DNA of 64,000 nucleotides from Paenibacillus sp. (GCA_023512345.1 JAILZT010000004.1:124001-188000), one strand, 5' to 3'. Shown: positions 16,230 through 25,666, numbered from the stretch's first letter. Program-made: numbers and translations. The notes: generated by a model from the sequence alone, not told the origin.

Positions 16230-18284
16230 ATGAAGGGATCACAAATATTCAATTTCAAATCGGTAGGAATTAAGTTGTTTGTTATTTTGTTCTGTACGAT
16301 TGTTCTTCTATCTTCGGTACTGGGTCTGACCTCCTATTCTTTTGCCAAGGGGATTATTACAAATGAGGTTGCAGCAGCCTCCTCGCAGTCTATTGTACAA
16401 GCGGCGGACAAGCTGGATTTTCTTTTTGCTGAATATGAAGCTCTTTCCAGACAATTTGCTGTTGACCCTGTATTAAAGGCTGATATGGAGTTGATCAACA
16501 ATCCCGCAGCAGGTACGGTAGAGAAGGTAGCTGCCGAGGACCGCATTCGCAGAAAGCTGGATTCCGTAAAAGGCTCCGATGAACGAATGTTCGGAATTAG
16601 ACTGGTGGCCAAAAGCCTAGTAGATGTAGAGTCCTATAAATCAACCGGAACCAGCTCTATTCGCAGTGATGAAGGTGTTCTTGAGCGATTGAAGCAAATT
16701 GTGGACGCCAAGGGAAATCCCGTTTGGTTTCCGGTACGAGCCAAAGGGTTCTTTGATTCTTATAATGAGGCATCTCTTACGATGGGGAGATTACTCCGCA
16801 ATATTCAGCATCCCGACGCAGAGTATTACATGCTCATTGAAATCAAAGGGAAGGCTCTAACCGAAGTGCTGTCCAATCTGCATATCGGTCAGGGAGGTGA
16901 GATTCGTATTGTGAATTCCGAAGGGATCATTGTGTATGGTTCGGATAACGCTTTACTCGGTCAGCCTTCTTATATCAAGATCTCGGAGGAGCAAGCTAAG
17001 CAGCAAGATCATTCCTATACAGCCGGAGATGAAGAGGGGAACTCCCAACTCGTTGTCTATCAACCACTGGCAACAGCCAAATGGACGATGATGGGTTATG
17101 CTCCTGTCAGTGATTTTACTCAATCGGCAAATAAGCTTTTATACATAACGTTGTTGGTAGTCCTGGCTGCGGCATTCATTGCTGTGCTAATTGGTTATTC
17201 TCTGGTACGCATGATCGGTCGGCCGCTTGGTAAGCTGGCAGGTTTGATGGAGGAAGGCGAAAAGGGCAACCTTCAGGTTCGTACAAACTTTAAAAGCCAA
17301 GATGAAATCGGAAGGCTAGGACATAGCTTTAATAAAATGATGGAGCAGATCTCCTTACTGGCTGGGCAGAGTGGATTGTCCGCCAATGAAGTATTGGCTA
17401 CTTCAGAACAACTTGTTGCAGCATCGAGTACCACTTCGCTACATGCACGAGAGGTCGCAACGGCTACAGGAGACATTGCACTCGGCGCTGCTAGTCTGGC
17501 CGCAGAAGCAGAGAAAAGTAATCAAAATGTGGAAATCATGGGCCTCAAAATGAATCAAGTAGCCGGGATTAACACGGTTATGGATGCATCCGCGGGTAAG
17601 GTCATTGGGGTCAGTAATCAAGGATCTGAGCTAATGAAGCAGCTTGTGAACAAGAGCGAATCCTCGGTAGAAAAGATGAATTTGATTGTACAAAATACAG
17701 ACAAGCTTAGACAAAGCACTCACCTGATACGCAGCATTCTTACACCCATGATCGAAGTGAATAAACAGACGAATATTTTGGCATTAAATGCTTCAATAGA
17801 AGCGGTACGAGCAGGTGCTGCTGGTAGAGGGTTCATCGTTATTGCGGATGAAATCCGACAATTGGCCAATCAGTCCAGTCAATCGATTCATTCTGTCTCG
17901 CGGATTGCGGATGAGATTGGAATGGATATTGAGAACACGGTTAAGGTTGTCAATGAAGCTGCCCCCTTATTTCATGAGCAGATCACAAGTGTACGACAGT
18001 CATCAAGTATATTTGAGAGTGTGAAACAGGAGATGGAGGATTTCATTGGGCACATTGGCCAATCCTCCTTGTCTATGGCCGAGCTGCTCCAGTTCCAAAG
18101 GCAGTTGGGAGAATCAATGGCGAGCGTTAGTGCTGTTGTTGAGGAGACAAACGCTGCGACACAAGAGGTAGCGTCTATGTCCTCGCAGCAGTTTATTGTG
18201 AGTGAAGAACTGGTGACCTTATCCGCGAAGCTGGAGGGACTCGCTGAATCATTAAGAGAGTCCTTGGTTTCATTTAACGTATAA
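16230..18284 (+). CDS. Methyl-accepting chemotaxis protein
   Basis: 684 residues from the ATG at 16230, preceded by GGGGAGAG. A membrane helix (about 12-34) and a second (about 305-330) flank an extracellular dCache-like sensor. A HAMP linker follows (RPLGKLAGLMEEGEKGNLQV), then a cytoplasmic signalling coiled coil. The kinase-contact tip reads NKQTNILALNASIEAVRAG and AGRGFIVIADEIRQLA, a slightly divergent version of the usual hairpin. It should control CheA through CheW. Its place directly after the maltodextrin importer suggests sensing of maltose, free or bound to MdxE, but that is inference. Confidence 0.92.
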   Translation: MKGSQIFNFKSVGIKLFVILFCTIVLLSSVLGLTSYSFAKGIITNEVAAASSQSIVQAADKLDFLFAEYEALSRQFAVDPVLKADMELINNPAAGTVEKVAAEDRIRRKLDSVKGSDERMFGIRLVAKSLVDVESYKSTGTSSIRSDEGVLERLKQIVDAKGNPVWFPVRAKGFFDSYNEASLTMGRLLRNIQHPDAEYYMLIEIKGKALTEVLSNLHIGQGGEIRIVNSEGIIVYGSDNALLGQPSYIKISEEQAKQQDHSYTAGDEEGNSQLVVYQPLATAKWTMMGYAPVSDFTQSANKLLYITLLVVLAAAFIAVLIGYSLVRMIGRPLGKLAGLMEEGEKGNLQVRTNFKSQDEIGRLGHSFNKMMEQISLLAGQSGLSANEVLATSEQLVAASSTTSLHAREVATATGDIALGAASLAAEAEKSNQNVEIMGLKMNQVAGINTVMDASAGKVIGVSNQGSELMKQLVNKSESSVEKMNLIVQNTDKLRQSTHLIRSILTPMIEVNKQTNILALNASIEAVRAGAAGRGFIVIADEIRQLANQSSQSIHSVSRIADEIGMDIENTVKVVNEAAPLFHEQITSVRQSSSIFESVKQEMEDFIGHIGQSSLSMAELLQFQRQLGESMASVSAVVEETNAATQEVASMSSQQFIVSEELVTLSAKLEGLAESLRESLVSFNV

Positions 18285-18352
18285 TTTGTGATTTAACTTG
18301 TTCAGCACTGAGCGAAAGAGGTACACTTGAGATTATTTCGAAAGGATTTCTA

Positions 18353-19309
18353 GTGAAAGGGTGTAATGTTTTGTCTGAGCTGAGTGGAAGCCTCTTTCAA
18401 CAGGCCTTAATTGACGGAGATTACAGTCCCCGTTTTTTTGCCTATTACTATAAGCAGTGGAATAACTATAGAATGCCGTTTCACCATCATAACTCTACAG
18501 AAATTATGTATCTTATTTCCGGTAGTTGTACCGTCGATGTTAGGCAGCGGGAAGGGCATACGGAGAGCTTTCATCTAAAAAGGGGAGAGCTCATTATTCT
18601 GGATGCTCATATTCCCCATAGGCTGATTGTGGAGGAGGGTGCCTCTTGCCGGATGCTGAATGTAGAGTTTGGGTTTAAGGCGTATGAAGGAGTCGCACCC
18701 TCTATTGGACGGTTGGCCAGAGAAGAAAAGCATTTGGCCAGTTTACTTAAAGCCCCCTTCTCAAGCTTGGTGCTGCCGGACCCGGAGGAAGTATATTATG
18801 TGCTGAAAAGTCTTGTCCTAGAGCTGGATCAACGCGGCACCGAAGGGGGCAGCCTGAGTCATTTGCTCTTCTGTGAGATGCTGCTTCGTATAGCAAGGTT
18901 ACAGGATGAGAAGCTTCGCAGCAGCTTGCAGCCAACCGAGTTTTATGTCCGGCGCAGCATCGAATTCTTGCACCAGAACTATGACAGAAGTATTCAGGTA
19001 AAAGATATTGCATCAGCAGTCAATCTTCATCCAGGTTACCTGCATCGCATATTCAAAACATATACAGGCCGTACCATTACCGATTATCTGAATGTGCTGC
19101 GCATGGAAAAAGCACGAATGCTGCTGGCACAAAGCGATATTCCTGTGGCTGAAATTGCCGATTACGTGGGTGTAAGCAGCAGGCAGTACTTCCATTTGCT
19201 CTTTAAAAAGTATAGCGGGTTAACGCCTGTGGAGTATCGCAACTCTATTGAACGTCATTCATGGATTTATGAAGAAGGTGACGCTGGATATTTAGGTGAG
19301 GATATTTGA
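18353..19309 (+). CDS. AraC family regulator with cupin sensor domain
   Basis: 318 residues starting at a GTG with AAAGGA about eight bases upstream. Residues 30-110 form a cupin-like sugar-binding barrel with the metal-type histidine cluster PFHHHNSTEIMY. The C-terminal 100 residues hold the double AraC helix-turn-helix (IQVKDIASAVNLHPGYLHRIF, then VAEIADYVGVSSRQYFHLLF). Such regulators usually activate a neighbouring sugar gene. The GH4 glycosidase lies 100 bases downstream with its own promoter and is the likely target, similar to MsmR/RafR next to melA-type genes. Confidence 0.9.
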   Translation: MKGCNVLSELSGSLFQQALIDGDYSPRFFAYYYKQWNNYRMPFHHHNSTEIMYLISGSCTVDVRQREGHTESFHLKRGELIILDAHIPHRLIVEEGASCRMLNVEFGFKAYEGVAPSIGRLAREEKHLASLLKAPFSSLVLPDPEEVYYVLKSLVLELDQRGTEGGSLSHLLFCEMLLRIARLQDEKLRSSLQPTEFYVRRSIEFLHQNYDRSIQVKDIASAVNLHPGYLHRIFKTYTGRTITDYLNVLRMEKARMLLAQSDIPVAEIADYVGVSSRQYFHLLFKKYSGLTPVEYRNSIERHSWIYEEGDAGYLGEDI

Positions 19310-19340
19310 CACCTTATTGAGAAACTAGTCATGATATTGG

Positions 19341-19370
19341 TTACGCTTCCCTAAGGTCCCTTGCTACAAT
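19341..19370 (+). promoter_or_regulatory. Promoter of the GH4 glycosidase gene
   Basis: TTACGC (19341-19346), 18 bases and TACAAT (19365-19370) with an upstream TGC make an extended -10 promoter. The weak -35 suits an activator-dependent promoter under the preceding AraC protein. Confidence 0.5.
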
Positions 19371-19408
19371 GGACAGGAACAACCAATACATGACAGGGGA
19401 TGAATAGC

Positions 19409-20914
19409 ATGTCTTTCAAAGTAACGTTTATCGGGGCAGGGAGTATCGGATTTACTCGAGGACTGCTGAGAGATCTATTGACAGTACAGGAATTCAAAGA
19501 TATCGAAGTTTCATTTATGGATATTAACAGTCACAACCTTGAGATGGTTACTGAGCTGTGCCAGCGGGATATTAACGAGAACGGTCTTAAGATTAACATA
19601 AAGGCTACTACGGACCGCAGAGAAGCTCTGCAGAATGCCAAGTACGTATTTTGTACTATTCGTACAGGCGGGCTGGAGGCTTTTGCCACGGATGTGGATA
19701 TTCCGCTTAAGTATGGTGTGGATCAATGTGTAGGAGATACTCTTTGCGCAGGTGGAATTATGTATGGGCAGCGTGGGATCGCTGAGATGCTGAACATTTG
19801 CCGGGATATTCGGGAAGTGGCTTCACCAGATGTATTGCTGCTCAACTATTCGAACCCGATGGTAATGTTAACTTGGGCTTGTAATAAATATGGCGGTGTG
19901 CGGACAATTGGACTCTGTCACGGAGTACAGCATGGGCATCAACAGATCGCCGATGTTTACGGCCTTCAGAAATCTGAGGTGGATATTATCTGTGCCGGAA
20001 TCAATCATCAAACCTGGTATATTTCCGCAAGCCATGAAGGTAAGGATTTAACCGAAGGATTACTGGAGGCTTTTGAGAAGCACCCGGAATTCAGCCGTAC
20101 CGAAAAAGTCCGTATTGATATGCTTCGCCGGTTCGGGTATTACAGTACGGAATCCAATGGCCATCTGAGTGAATATGTACCTTGGTATCGTAAACGTGCT
20201 GATGAAATCAAAGACTGGATTGATCTGGGAAGCTGGATTAATGGTGAGACCGGTGGATATTTACGTGTCTGCACTGAAGGCCGCAACTGGTTCGAGACGG
20301 ATTTCCCTAACTGGATGAAGGACCCAGCGCTTGCGTATACCCAGGAGAAACGCGGTGAGGAGCACGGATCATATATCATTGAAGGCTTAGAAACAGGAAG
20401 AGTATATCGAGGTCATTTCAATGTAGTTAATAACGGAGTCATCGCTAACCTCCCTGATGATGCGATTATTGAAGCACCGGGATATGTGGACCGTAACGGT
20501 ATTTCTATGCCAGTAGTCGGTGATTTACCGCTTGGGCTTGCTGCTGTGTGTAATGTAAGCATTTCGGTACAACGACTCGCGGTTGAGGCAGCGGTGCATG
20601 GAGATGATAAGCTCTTACGTCAGGCGTTCATGATGGACCCCCTAGTGGGCGCTGTTTGCAACCCTAAGGAAATATGGCAGATGGTTGATGAAATGCTGGT
20701 GGCCGGGGAGCAATGGCTGCCTCAGTATGGTAAGGCGATTGCCAAGGCCAAAGAGACACTTGCATCCGGTAATCTGATTCCCACAGCTGTTAATTACGAA
20801 GGTGCTGCCCGTTTGAAGGTTAAGTCTGTAGAAGAGATGCAGCAGGACCGTGATGCCGCGAATAAAAATGCCGGTGAATCCGACAAGGGTAAGGACCGCG
20901 AGAAAGTTCACTAA
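19409..20914 (+). CDS. GH4 family alpha-glycosidase (alpha-galactosidase-like)
   Basis: About 501 residues. The NAD-binding glycine motif FIGAGSIGFTRGLLRDLL opens the protein. The metal-binding Cys sits in GLCHGVQHGH and the metal His in CAGINHQTWY. GH4 enzymes use NAD and a divalent metal to oxidise C3 transiently and eliminate the glycoside. The CH-x-x signature varies with substrate: CHSV is usual for alpha-galactosidases and CHG forms are associated with alpha-glucuronidases, so substrate is uncertain here (see findings). No signal peptide; cytoplasmic. Of two close ATG codons I chose 19409, nine bases from AGGGG. A strong terminator follows. Confidence 0.85.
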   Translation: MSFKVTFIGAGSIGFTRGLLRDLLTVQEFKDIEVSFMDINSHNLEMVTELCQRDINENGLKINIKATTDRREALQNAKYVFCTIRTGGLEAFATDVDIPLKYGVDQCVGDTLCAGGIMYGQRGIAEMLNICRDIREVASPDVLLLNYSNPMVMLTWACNKYGGVRTIGLCHGVQHGHQQIADVYGLQKSEVDIICAGINHQTWYISASHEGKDLTEGLLEAFEKHPEFSRTEKVRIDMLRRFGYYSTESNGHLSEYVPWYRKRADEIKDWIDLGSWINGETGGYLRVCTEGRNWFETDFPNWMKDPALAYTQEKRGEEHGSYIIEGLETGRVYRGHFNVVNNGVIANLPDDAIIEAPGYVDRNGISMPVVGDLPLGLAAVCNVSISVQRLAVEAAVHGDDKLLRQAFMMDPLVGAVCNPKEIWQMVDEMLVAGEQWLPQYGKAIAKAKETLASGNLIPTAVNYEGAARLKVKSVEEMQQDRDAANKNAGESDKGKDREKVH

Positions 20915-20929
20915 GATTAAATCTATACC

Positions 20930-20977
20930 AAAAGAACTTCCAAAACCGCTTTGTAGGCGGAGAAGGAAGTTCTTTTT
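20930..20977. terminator. Bidirectional terminator between the GH4 gene and yhbH
   Basis: A 12-bp stem AAAAGAACTTCC/GGAAGTTCTTTT (20930-20941 with 20965-20974) with T runs on the plus side and A runs on the other serves both convergent genes. Confidence 0.9.
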
Positions 20978-22141
20978 TTAGCCTTGTCTATTGGCCCGTT
21001 TTCGAAAAAAAGTCTTCAAGGCTTGGTACACTTCCTTCTTATCCTTGATGACATAATGCATGAACTGCTCATTCTTGAGATGTCGGTAAGCGGACATTAG
21101 CGTGCTGCTGCGATTATATTGATTTACCTCACCATATCCAAACATATTGCTTCGTTTCAGCAGTTCTTCAATAAGTTTGACACAGCGATCATTATCAGAA
21201 GTAAGGTTATCCCCATCGGAGAAATGGAACGGATAGATGTTGTATTTTGCAGGGGGGTATCGACTATCAATAATCTCGATTGCTTTTTGATAGGCTGAGG
21301 AGCAAATGGTTCCCCCGCTTTCCCCACGTGTGAAGAAATCGTGCTCACTAACTTCCTTTGCTTCCGTATGGTGGGCCAGAAAAACAATCTCAACCTTCTC
21401 ATATTGGCGGCGCAAGAAACGGGTCATCCAGAAGAAGAAGCTGCGGGCACAGTATTTCTCGAAGGTTCCCATGCTTCCTGAGGTGTCCATCATAGCAATG
21501 ATGACGGCATTGGAGTGAGGAATCGTGATATCATCCCATGTTTTGTAACGCAGATCATCAGGGCTGATTCCATGAATCCCGGGGTTGCCAGCACTTGAAT
21601 TACGCCGCAGATTTTCCAAAAGGGTACGCTTCTTATCGATATTGGACATCATTCCTTTTTTGCGGATATCGTTAAAGACAATCGATTTGACTTCGATTTG
21701 TTCTTTATCCTTCGGCTTCAAGTGCGGAAGTTCCATATCCTCGAACAGAATATCCTCTAAATCTTCCAGGTCAACCTCTGCTTCTACGGTATCCTGGCCG
21801 GGCTGGTCACCCGCCTTGTCACCTTTGCCTGAGCCTGATGGGGATGGCTCGCGGCCGAGCACGTCACCGACTTGACTATCTCCGTCTCCTTGGCCCACAT
21901 GTTTTTGCTTCCGGTAATTGTAAATAATTCGGTACTCATCCAGGCTACGAATCGGCACCTTCACGATTTGCTTGCCATCAGACATTATAATATTCTCTTC
22001 TGTAACCAGATCCGGCAAATTATCTTTAATGGCATCTCTAACCTTTTGTTGATGACGTTCCTGATCCTGATGGCCTTTGCGGTGCAGGGACCAGTCTTCT
22101 TTCGATACGACGAATGTAAAGGGCTGGGGCTGTTGCGGCAA
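20978..22141 (-). CDS. yhbH: Sporulation protein YhbH (DUF444, VWA-like)
   Basis: 387 residues. The charged N-terminus and the middle Gly/Asp-rich linker (about 85-125) are followed by a von Willebrand A-like domain with the MIDAS-type motif MMDTSGSMG and the conserved [12 protein letters not shown] and [11 protein letters not shown]. This matches YhbH of Bacillus, a sporulation protein usually found with the serine kinase PrkA and SpoVR; neither is in the window. The metal motif suggests protein-protein binding. The start is a TTG with GGGAGG eight bases before it. The molecular role is not well defined. Confidence 0.9.
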   Translation of the reverse strand: MPQQPQPFTFVVSKEDWSLHRKGHQDQERHQQKVRDAIKDNLPDLVTEENIIMSDGKQIVKVPIRSLDEYRIIYNYRKQKHVGQGDGDSQVGDVLGREPSPSGSGKGDKAGDQPGQDTVEAEVDLEDLEDILFEDMELPHLKPKDKEQIEVKSIVFNDIRKKGMMSNIDKKRTLLENLRRNSSAGNPGIHGISPDDLRYKTWDDITIPHSNAVIIAMMDTSGSMGTFEKYCARSFFFWMTRFLRRQYEKVEIVFLAHHTEAKEVSEHDFFTRGESGGTICSSAYQKAIEIIDSRYPPAKYNIYPFHFSDGDNLTSDNDRCVKLIEELLKRSNMFGYGEVNQYNRSSTLMSAYRHLKNEQFMHYVIKDKKEVYQALKTFFRKRANRQG

Positions 22142-22358
22142 GGATGACCACCTCCCATGAAATATAAGACACGACGAGCTTTGGGTTGTAACTAAAGTAT
22201 ATTCAGGGTGACGGAGGATATGTGATTATTATAGATGGCTAATGTGTAACTAAGTACTAGACAGCAACCACTTTATGCAACCTTAAGAAAGATATTTCGT
22301 TTATAAGGGTAAGCTTTACGCAACACACTATGAATCCTTAGACCAGGAGGTAGTCAAC

Positions 22359-23279
22359 TTGAAACAACATCACTCATTGCCAGCTATGGCCGCAGTCGCT
22401 GTATTAATGCTGGCTCTAACGGCTTGTGGCGGTAATACTCCTGCAACAGCACCCGGACAAAGTAACTCTCCTGCAGAAACGGCAACCACTACGCCATCGA
22501 CTGAGCCGACTGAAACCGCTAATCCAACGGCGACTGCAAAGCCTGAAGATGAAGCATCACAAGTAATTAAAGGAACCGGCACCTATGTCGGGCAAATTGA
22601 TAATCATTCGGTTGAGATTAACACGGAAGAAGGTGCTACTGCCTTTGAGTTGGGACCCGGGACAGAGAATGCGCCAGAGACCTTAAATATGGATGACCCT
22701 GTAATCTTCGAATATGTGGAAAAAGCGGTGCCCGGCGATGAGACGGTAAAACAGCGTGTGCTTTCGAAGCTCGCACTTGCATCCGCCGGCAGTGGTAGTG
22801 AACCTTCTACGGAGGGGGCTTTACCACAGAGTAAGGTATTTCAGTTGAATCTAGAGGGCAATACGGAGGAGAAAACAGCGCATTTAATAAAGGGTGATGG
22901 ATATTCCCTGTATGTATTTGATATTTTCACCTTTGATTCTGGCAGTAATAAACTAGCTATGAAAATAGATAATCATTATTATGCTGAAATCGTTAAGCTT
23001 CCTTCTGATTTTAATTTGGATTATTTACTCTTGGAGGGGCAGGAGGAGTTAGCTAAAACGGGTACAGTGAAGAAGTTATTGGAATCTGAGAGATCTGGAC
23101 AGATGTCTGATGCCAGGTTGTATCTGAGGGCAAGCGGAACCAATGTATCTAGAGAGTATATCGTAAAGGAAATAGCGGGTCAGGGTTATATTTTTAAACT
23201 TAATATTCCCCAGGGTGAGCCTTCGGAAGGCTTCGTGCCACATGTATTTGCGTCATTGAATTCAATTGTTAGCCAATAA
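22359..23279 (+). CDS. Lipoprotein of unknown function
   Basis: 306 residues. The start is a TTG eight bases after AGGAGG. A signal peptide ends in the lipobox LALTACGG, followed by a Thr/Pro/Ala/Glu-rich linker (to about residue 65) expected to span the cell wall. The folded part has a beta-rich look (GTGTYVGQIDNHSVEINTEEG) and a later segment of about 130 residues that could be a second domain. I recognise no named family. It is lipid-anchored and probably monocistronic, transcribed divergently from yhbH across a 217-base gap in which I see no clear element beyond AT-rich sequence. Confidence 0.8.
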   Translation: MKQHHSLPAMAAVAVLMLALTACGGNTPATAPGQSNSPAETATTTPSTEPTETANPTATAKPEDEASQVIKGTGTYVGQIDNHSVEINTEEGATAFELGPGTENAPETLNMDDPVIFEYVEKAVPGDETVKQRVLSKLALASAGSGSEPSTEGALPQSKVFQLNLEGNTEEKTAHLIKGDGYSLYVFDIFTFDSGSNKLAMKIDNHYYAEIVKLPSDFNLDYLLLEGQEELAKTGTVKKLLESERSGQMSDARLYLRASGTNVSREYIVKEIAGQGYIFKLNIPQGEPSEGFVPHVFASLNSIVSQ

Positions 23280-23286
23280 AAAGAAC

Positions 23287-23337
23287 AGGGCCGTCTCCTT
23301 GGTGTATAACATACATCTTGGAAACAGCCCTTTTTTT
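23287..23337 (+). terminator. Terminator of the unknown lipoprotein gene
   Basis: A 12-bp arm pair with two mismatches (23287-23298 with 23320-23331; AGGGC at the base) is followed by seven T residues. Confidence 0.75.
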
Positions 23338-23386
23338 AAAATATCAGAAAGTATAATTTTTCGGTATACTTTGCTTATATTTCTAC

Positions 23387-23430
23387 GAGAAACGGATACC
23401 GTCTTATTAAGACGGCAAAGCCGTTTCTTC
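23387..23430 (-). terminator. Nested hairpin downstream of a small membrane-protein gene
   Basis: The outer arms GAGAAACGG/CCGTTTCTTC enclose an inner perfect hairpin CCGTCTT-att-AAGACGG. It lies just beyond the stop of the minus-strand gene at 23442 and is most likely its terminator, although the T tract is short. Confidence 0.6.
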
Positions 23431-23441
23431 TTGGTCTGGAG

Positions 23442-23837
23442 TTATTGAGCGCCGGCATTCACGAGGATTGTGGCAATCAACAGCATAAAGACTAGAATAA
23501 TAATCCCATTGATGATTGTGCCGATAATTCCGAATATTTTGCGCCGGTTACGGAGTGAAATGCCTATGATCCCAAGCACAACCCCAATAACATTAAGCGC
23601 AGAAAGAATCAACACGGCCGTTCCCAGAAATAAAAAAGCTTGTGAGGAATCAGGAGTGATCTCCCCAAGTTCATTCAGGATAGAGGTAGCCATTGCGCCG
23701 GCGAATACAAATGAAACAATGTAACCCACAAGTGCAACGAGACTGATTACGAAAGAAGCGATGCCTGGACCAGAATGTTTGAGATCGTGTTGAATCTCGT
23801 GAGGGGGGTCCAACTTCGAAAAAGAGTTATTGTCCAT
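23442..23837 (-). CDS. Small multi-pass membrane protein (DUF4190-like)
   Basis: 131 residues with a short hydrophilic N-terminus and three or four hydrophobic helices (about 25-50, 70-95 and 105-130). The repeated G-x-x-x-G pattern ASFVISLVALVGYIVSFVF and VLGIIGISLRNRRK resembles DUF4190-type small membrane proteins. The GTG at 23844-23846 abuts AAAGGAG, so the ATG three codons later (23835-23837), eight bases from it, is the better start. Function is unknown. Confidence 0.8.
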   Translation of the reverse strand: MDNNSFSKLDPPHEIQHDLKHSGPGIASFVISLVALVGYIVSFVFAGAMATSILNELGEITPDSSQAFLFLGTAVLILSALNVIGVVLGIIGISLRNRRKIFGIIGTIINGIIILVFMLLIATILVNAGAQ

Positions 23838-23999
23838 ATTCGGCACTCCTTTGGCTGATGAGAATAGCTTTGTATTCTTTCACTTTTTCACAAGATGGTT
23901 GTAAATGCAACCCCTCGTTTTAAAAGGTGATGTTGAAACTGGAATTGTAGTAATCTTATACGTTAATATAGAGGGAATACTTTAAGGAGTTGTCTAACT

Positions 24000-24383
24000 A
24001 TGCAGCGTACATTTTTAGCCTGGGGTTCTGTGCTTGCCATGCTTTCCGTTGCCATTGGGGCATTCGGGGCCCATTTGCTTAAGCCCATAATCGACGCGGA
24101 TTTACTGAAGGTTTATGAAACGGGCGTTCAATATCAAATGATGCATGCATTAGGTCTGATTCTGATTGCCATTATCATAGGCCAATGGGGAGAAAGCACC
24201 AGACTTCGCTGGGCCGGGATTCTACTCATTTCCGGCATTGTCTTATTTTCAGGGAGTTTATATGTCTTAAGTATCTCAGGCATCAAAGTTTTAGGAGCGA
24301 TTACACCGCTTGGCGGCATCTGTTTCCTCGTTGGTTGGTTATGCTTGATTTTAGAAGTCCTCTCGAACAATAAAGGGAAGTAA
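24000..24383 (+). CDS. DUF423 family membrane protein (YwdK-like)
   Basis: 127 residues, four membrane helices, the standard DUF423 length. The family signature GAFGAHLLKP appears at about residues 20-30, and YQMMHALGLI follows at about 45. The ATG follows AAGGAG. DUF423 proteins are widespread inner membrane proteins with no established function. The gene is alone and ends at a strong terminator shared with the next, convergent gene. Confidence 0.92.
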   Translation: MQRTFLAWGSVLAMLSVAIGAFGAHLLKPIIDADLLKVYETGVQYQMMHALGLILIAIIIGQWGESTRLRWAGILLISGIVLFSGSLYVLSISGIKVLGAITPLGGICFLVGWLCLILEVLSNNKGK

Positions 24384-24429
24384 CGAAAACAAGCACCCCT
24401 CCTTTTTTGAAGGCAGGTGCTTGTTTTCG
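24384..24429. terminator. Bidirectional terminator
   Basis: The stem CGAAAACAAGCACC/GTGCTTGTTTTCG starts at the DUF423 stop codon and has A and T runs built into the arms, serving both convergent genes. Confidence 0.88.
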
Positions 24430-24442
24430 TTTACTGCGGTTT

Positions 24443-24976
24443 TTAGTGAAATTCGTCAATTTCATTTAGTTTGAAGGTGTACACTTGCTTCTCATCTACA
24501 TGGTAAATGCTTATGGTTTTAACAGCCTCGTCAAAATTCAAAATTCGACAGGGCATTGATACTTGTTTGCCATGACGATTGGCTCTAATGCGAACCAATT
24601 GATTACTCTGGATGTATTGACGGATTTGGTTAAAGGGATCGGTATGTCCACTTGCTTGCGGTGCTGTTTTGGGCTGTGTTTGTTGTATAGGCTGATTAGT
24701 TGGTTCTGGTGTGGGTTTTACTGCTAATTTTGGAGGCAGATTCATTGGCATTGGGGGAGTACTTTCCTGCCTCAAGGCTACTTTTGCAGATCTGAGAAGG
24801 CTGTCAATGGTTCTTCCCAGTTCTACACCCGACTTAATGTTAAAATCAGTTACTTTATCATGGTTATTCAACAACTCAAGCAAATATTGCATAGCAAGTG
24901 GGTTGGTACGGGCATTTATCAAGATGTCGACGTTAAATAAATAATTTCCGTCCGTGTTTTGTAGTTTTTTGTCCAT
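24443..24976 (-). CDS. Conserved hypothetical protein with C-terminal beta domain
   Basis: 177 residues; no family recognised. Three parts can be seen. Residues 1-75 are a helical domain (YLLELLNNHDKVTDFNIKSG). Residues 78-115 are a Pro/Gln/Thr-rich flexible linker. Residues 118-177 look like a small beta barrel of Sm or WYL-like type (NQLVRIRANRHGKQVSMPCR, then YHVDEKQVYTFKLNEIDEF). Such beta modules often bind nucleic acid or nucleotides, but that is only a fold guess. GGGGGA precedes the ATG by four bases. It is transcribed alone, and 24977-25182 upstream holds only a short AGTGT/ACACT hairpin. Confidence 0.75.
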   Translation of the reverse strand: MDKKLQNTDGNYLFNVDILINARTNPLAMQYLLELLNNHDKVTDFNIKSGVELGRTIDSLLRSAKVALRQESTPPMPMNLPPKLAVKPTPEPTNQPIQQTQPKTAPQASGHTDPFNQIRQYIQSNQLVRIRANRHGKQVSMPCRILNFDEAVKTISIYHVDEKQVYTFKLNEIDEFH

Positions 24977-25182
24977 ATATCCCCCAGCTTTTTTTCATTA
25001 GGATGCTGCTAATAAGTACTATAAACTATACCATTAAAAATGAAATAATAAAATAGTGTCCAAAAAACACTGGGACTTTTGTCACTTCTTGAAAATTGTA
25101 TGTCTATAACACTGTCCACACGTTATTAGAGGAGGCTGCATACACATACAGAGTGTAATGTGAAAAAGGGAGGTGCCGTATT

Positions 25183-25485
25183 TTGGTTACATTGGAGCCT
25201 ATGGTGGTGGGGGAACATATCTTTTTAGGCGTTGAAGTTAAGCTTCCCAAAACAACGCTACTAACGATCAGCACCAGCAAGGGGTACATTATGTGTGGCG
25301 CTTTAGATGTAGGACTTCTGAATGAACGCCTTGGAGACCGGCATATCATTGCCGCTCGGGCAGTTGGAGTGCGTACGTTGCTGGAATTACTGGCTGCACC
25401 TATGGAGTCTGTAACTACAGAAGCACAGAATCTTGGTATTCTTCCGGGGATGAAGGGTGCTGACGCTTTACTGAAAATGGTTTAA
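25183..25485 (+). CDS. yunC: DUF1805 protein (YunC-like)
   Basis: 100 residues, the normal length for DUF1805. Conserved segments include GVEVKLPKTTLLTISTSKG, GYIMCGALDVGLLNE and IAARAVGVRT. The family is found across Bacilli and archaea without an established function. The start is a TTG nine bases after GGGAGG. In Bacillus yunC lies near yunD; here a YunD homologue is present but 22 kb away. A GC-rich element with TTTTTATTT at about 25517-25545 may be its weak terminator. Confidence 0.85.
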   Translation: MVTLEPMVVGEHIFLGVEVKLPKTTLLTISTSKGYIMCGALDVGLLNERLGDRHIIAARAVGVRTLLELLAAPMESVTTEAQNLGILPGMKGADALLKMV

Positions 25486-25537
25486 CAACAAATTTCGACA
25501 TTTAGCCAAAATTATCGGGGCCTGCAGGGGCCTCTTT

Positions 25538-25666
25538 TTATTTGGGATAGTGATGGGTTACATCTTTGTGCAGAGCATAAGGATTGTCCTCTAGGCTCAT
25601 CCTATAATTGAAGACAAGCGTGTTCACTTTAGAATTGCCTCTTGGGTCTTCCTTGTTTCGGCTCAT
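25538..25666 (-). CDS. Possible 42-residue small protein
   Basis: On the strand opposite to dps, an ATG at 25664-25666 opens a 42-codon frame whose product looks protein-like (MSRNKEDPRGNSKVNTLVFN..., then MSLEDNPYALHKDVTHH) and resembles small basic spore-type peptides in composition. There is no convincing ribosome binding site before the ATG, and the frame stays open further upstream. I do not recognise a family. It could be chance. Confidence 0.35.
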   Translation of the reverse strand: MSRNKEDPRGNSKVNTLVFNYRMSLEDNPYALHKDVTHHYPK

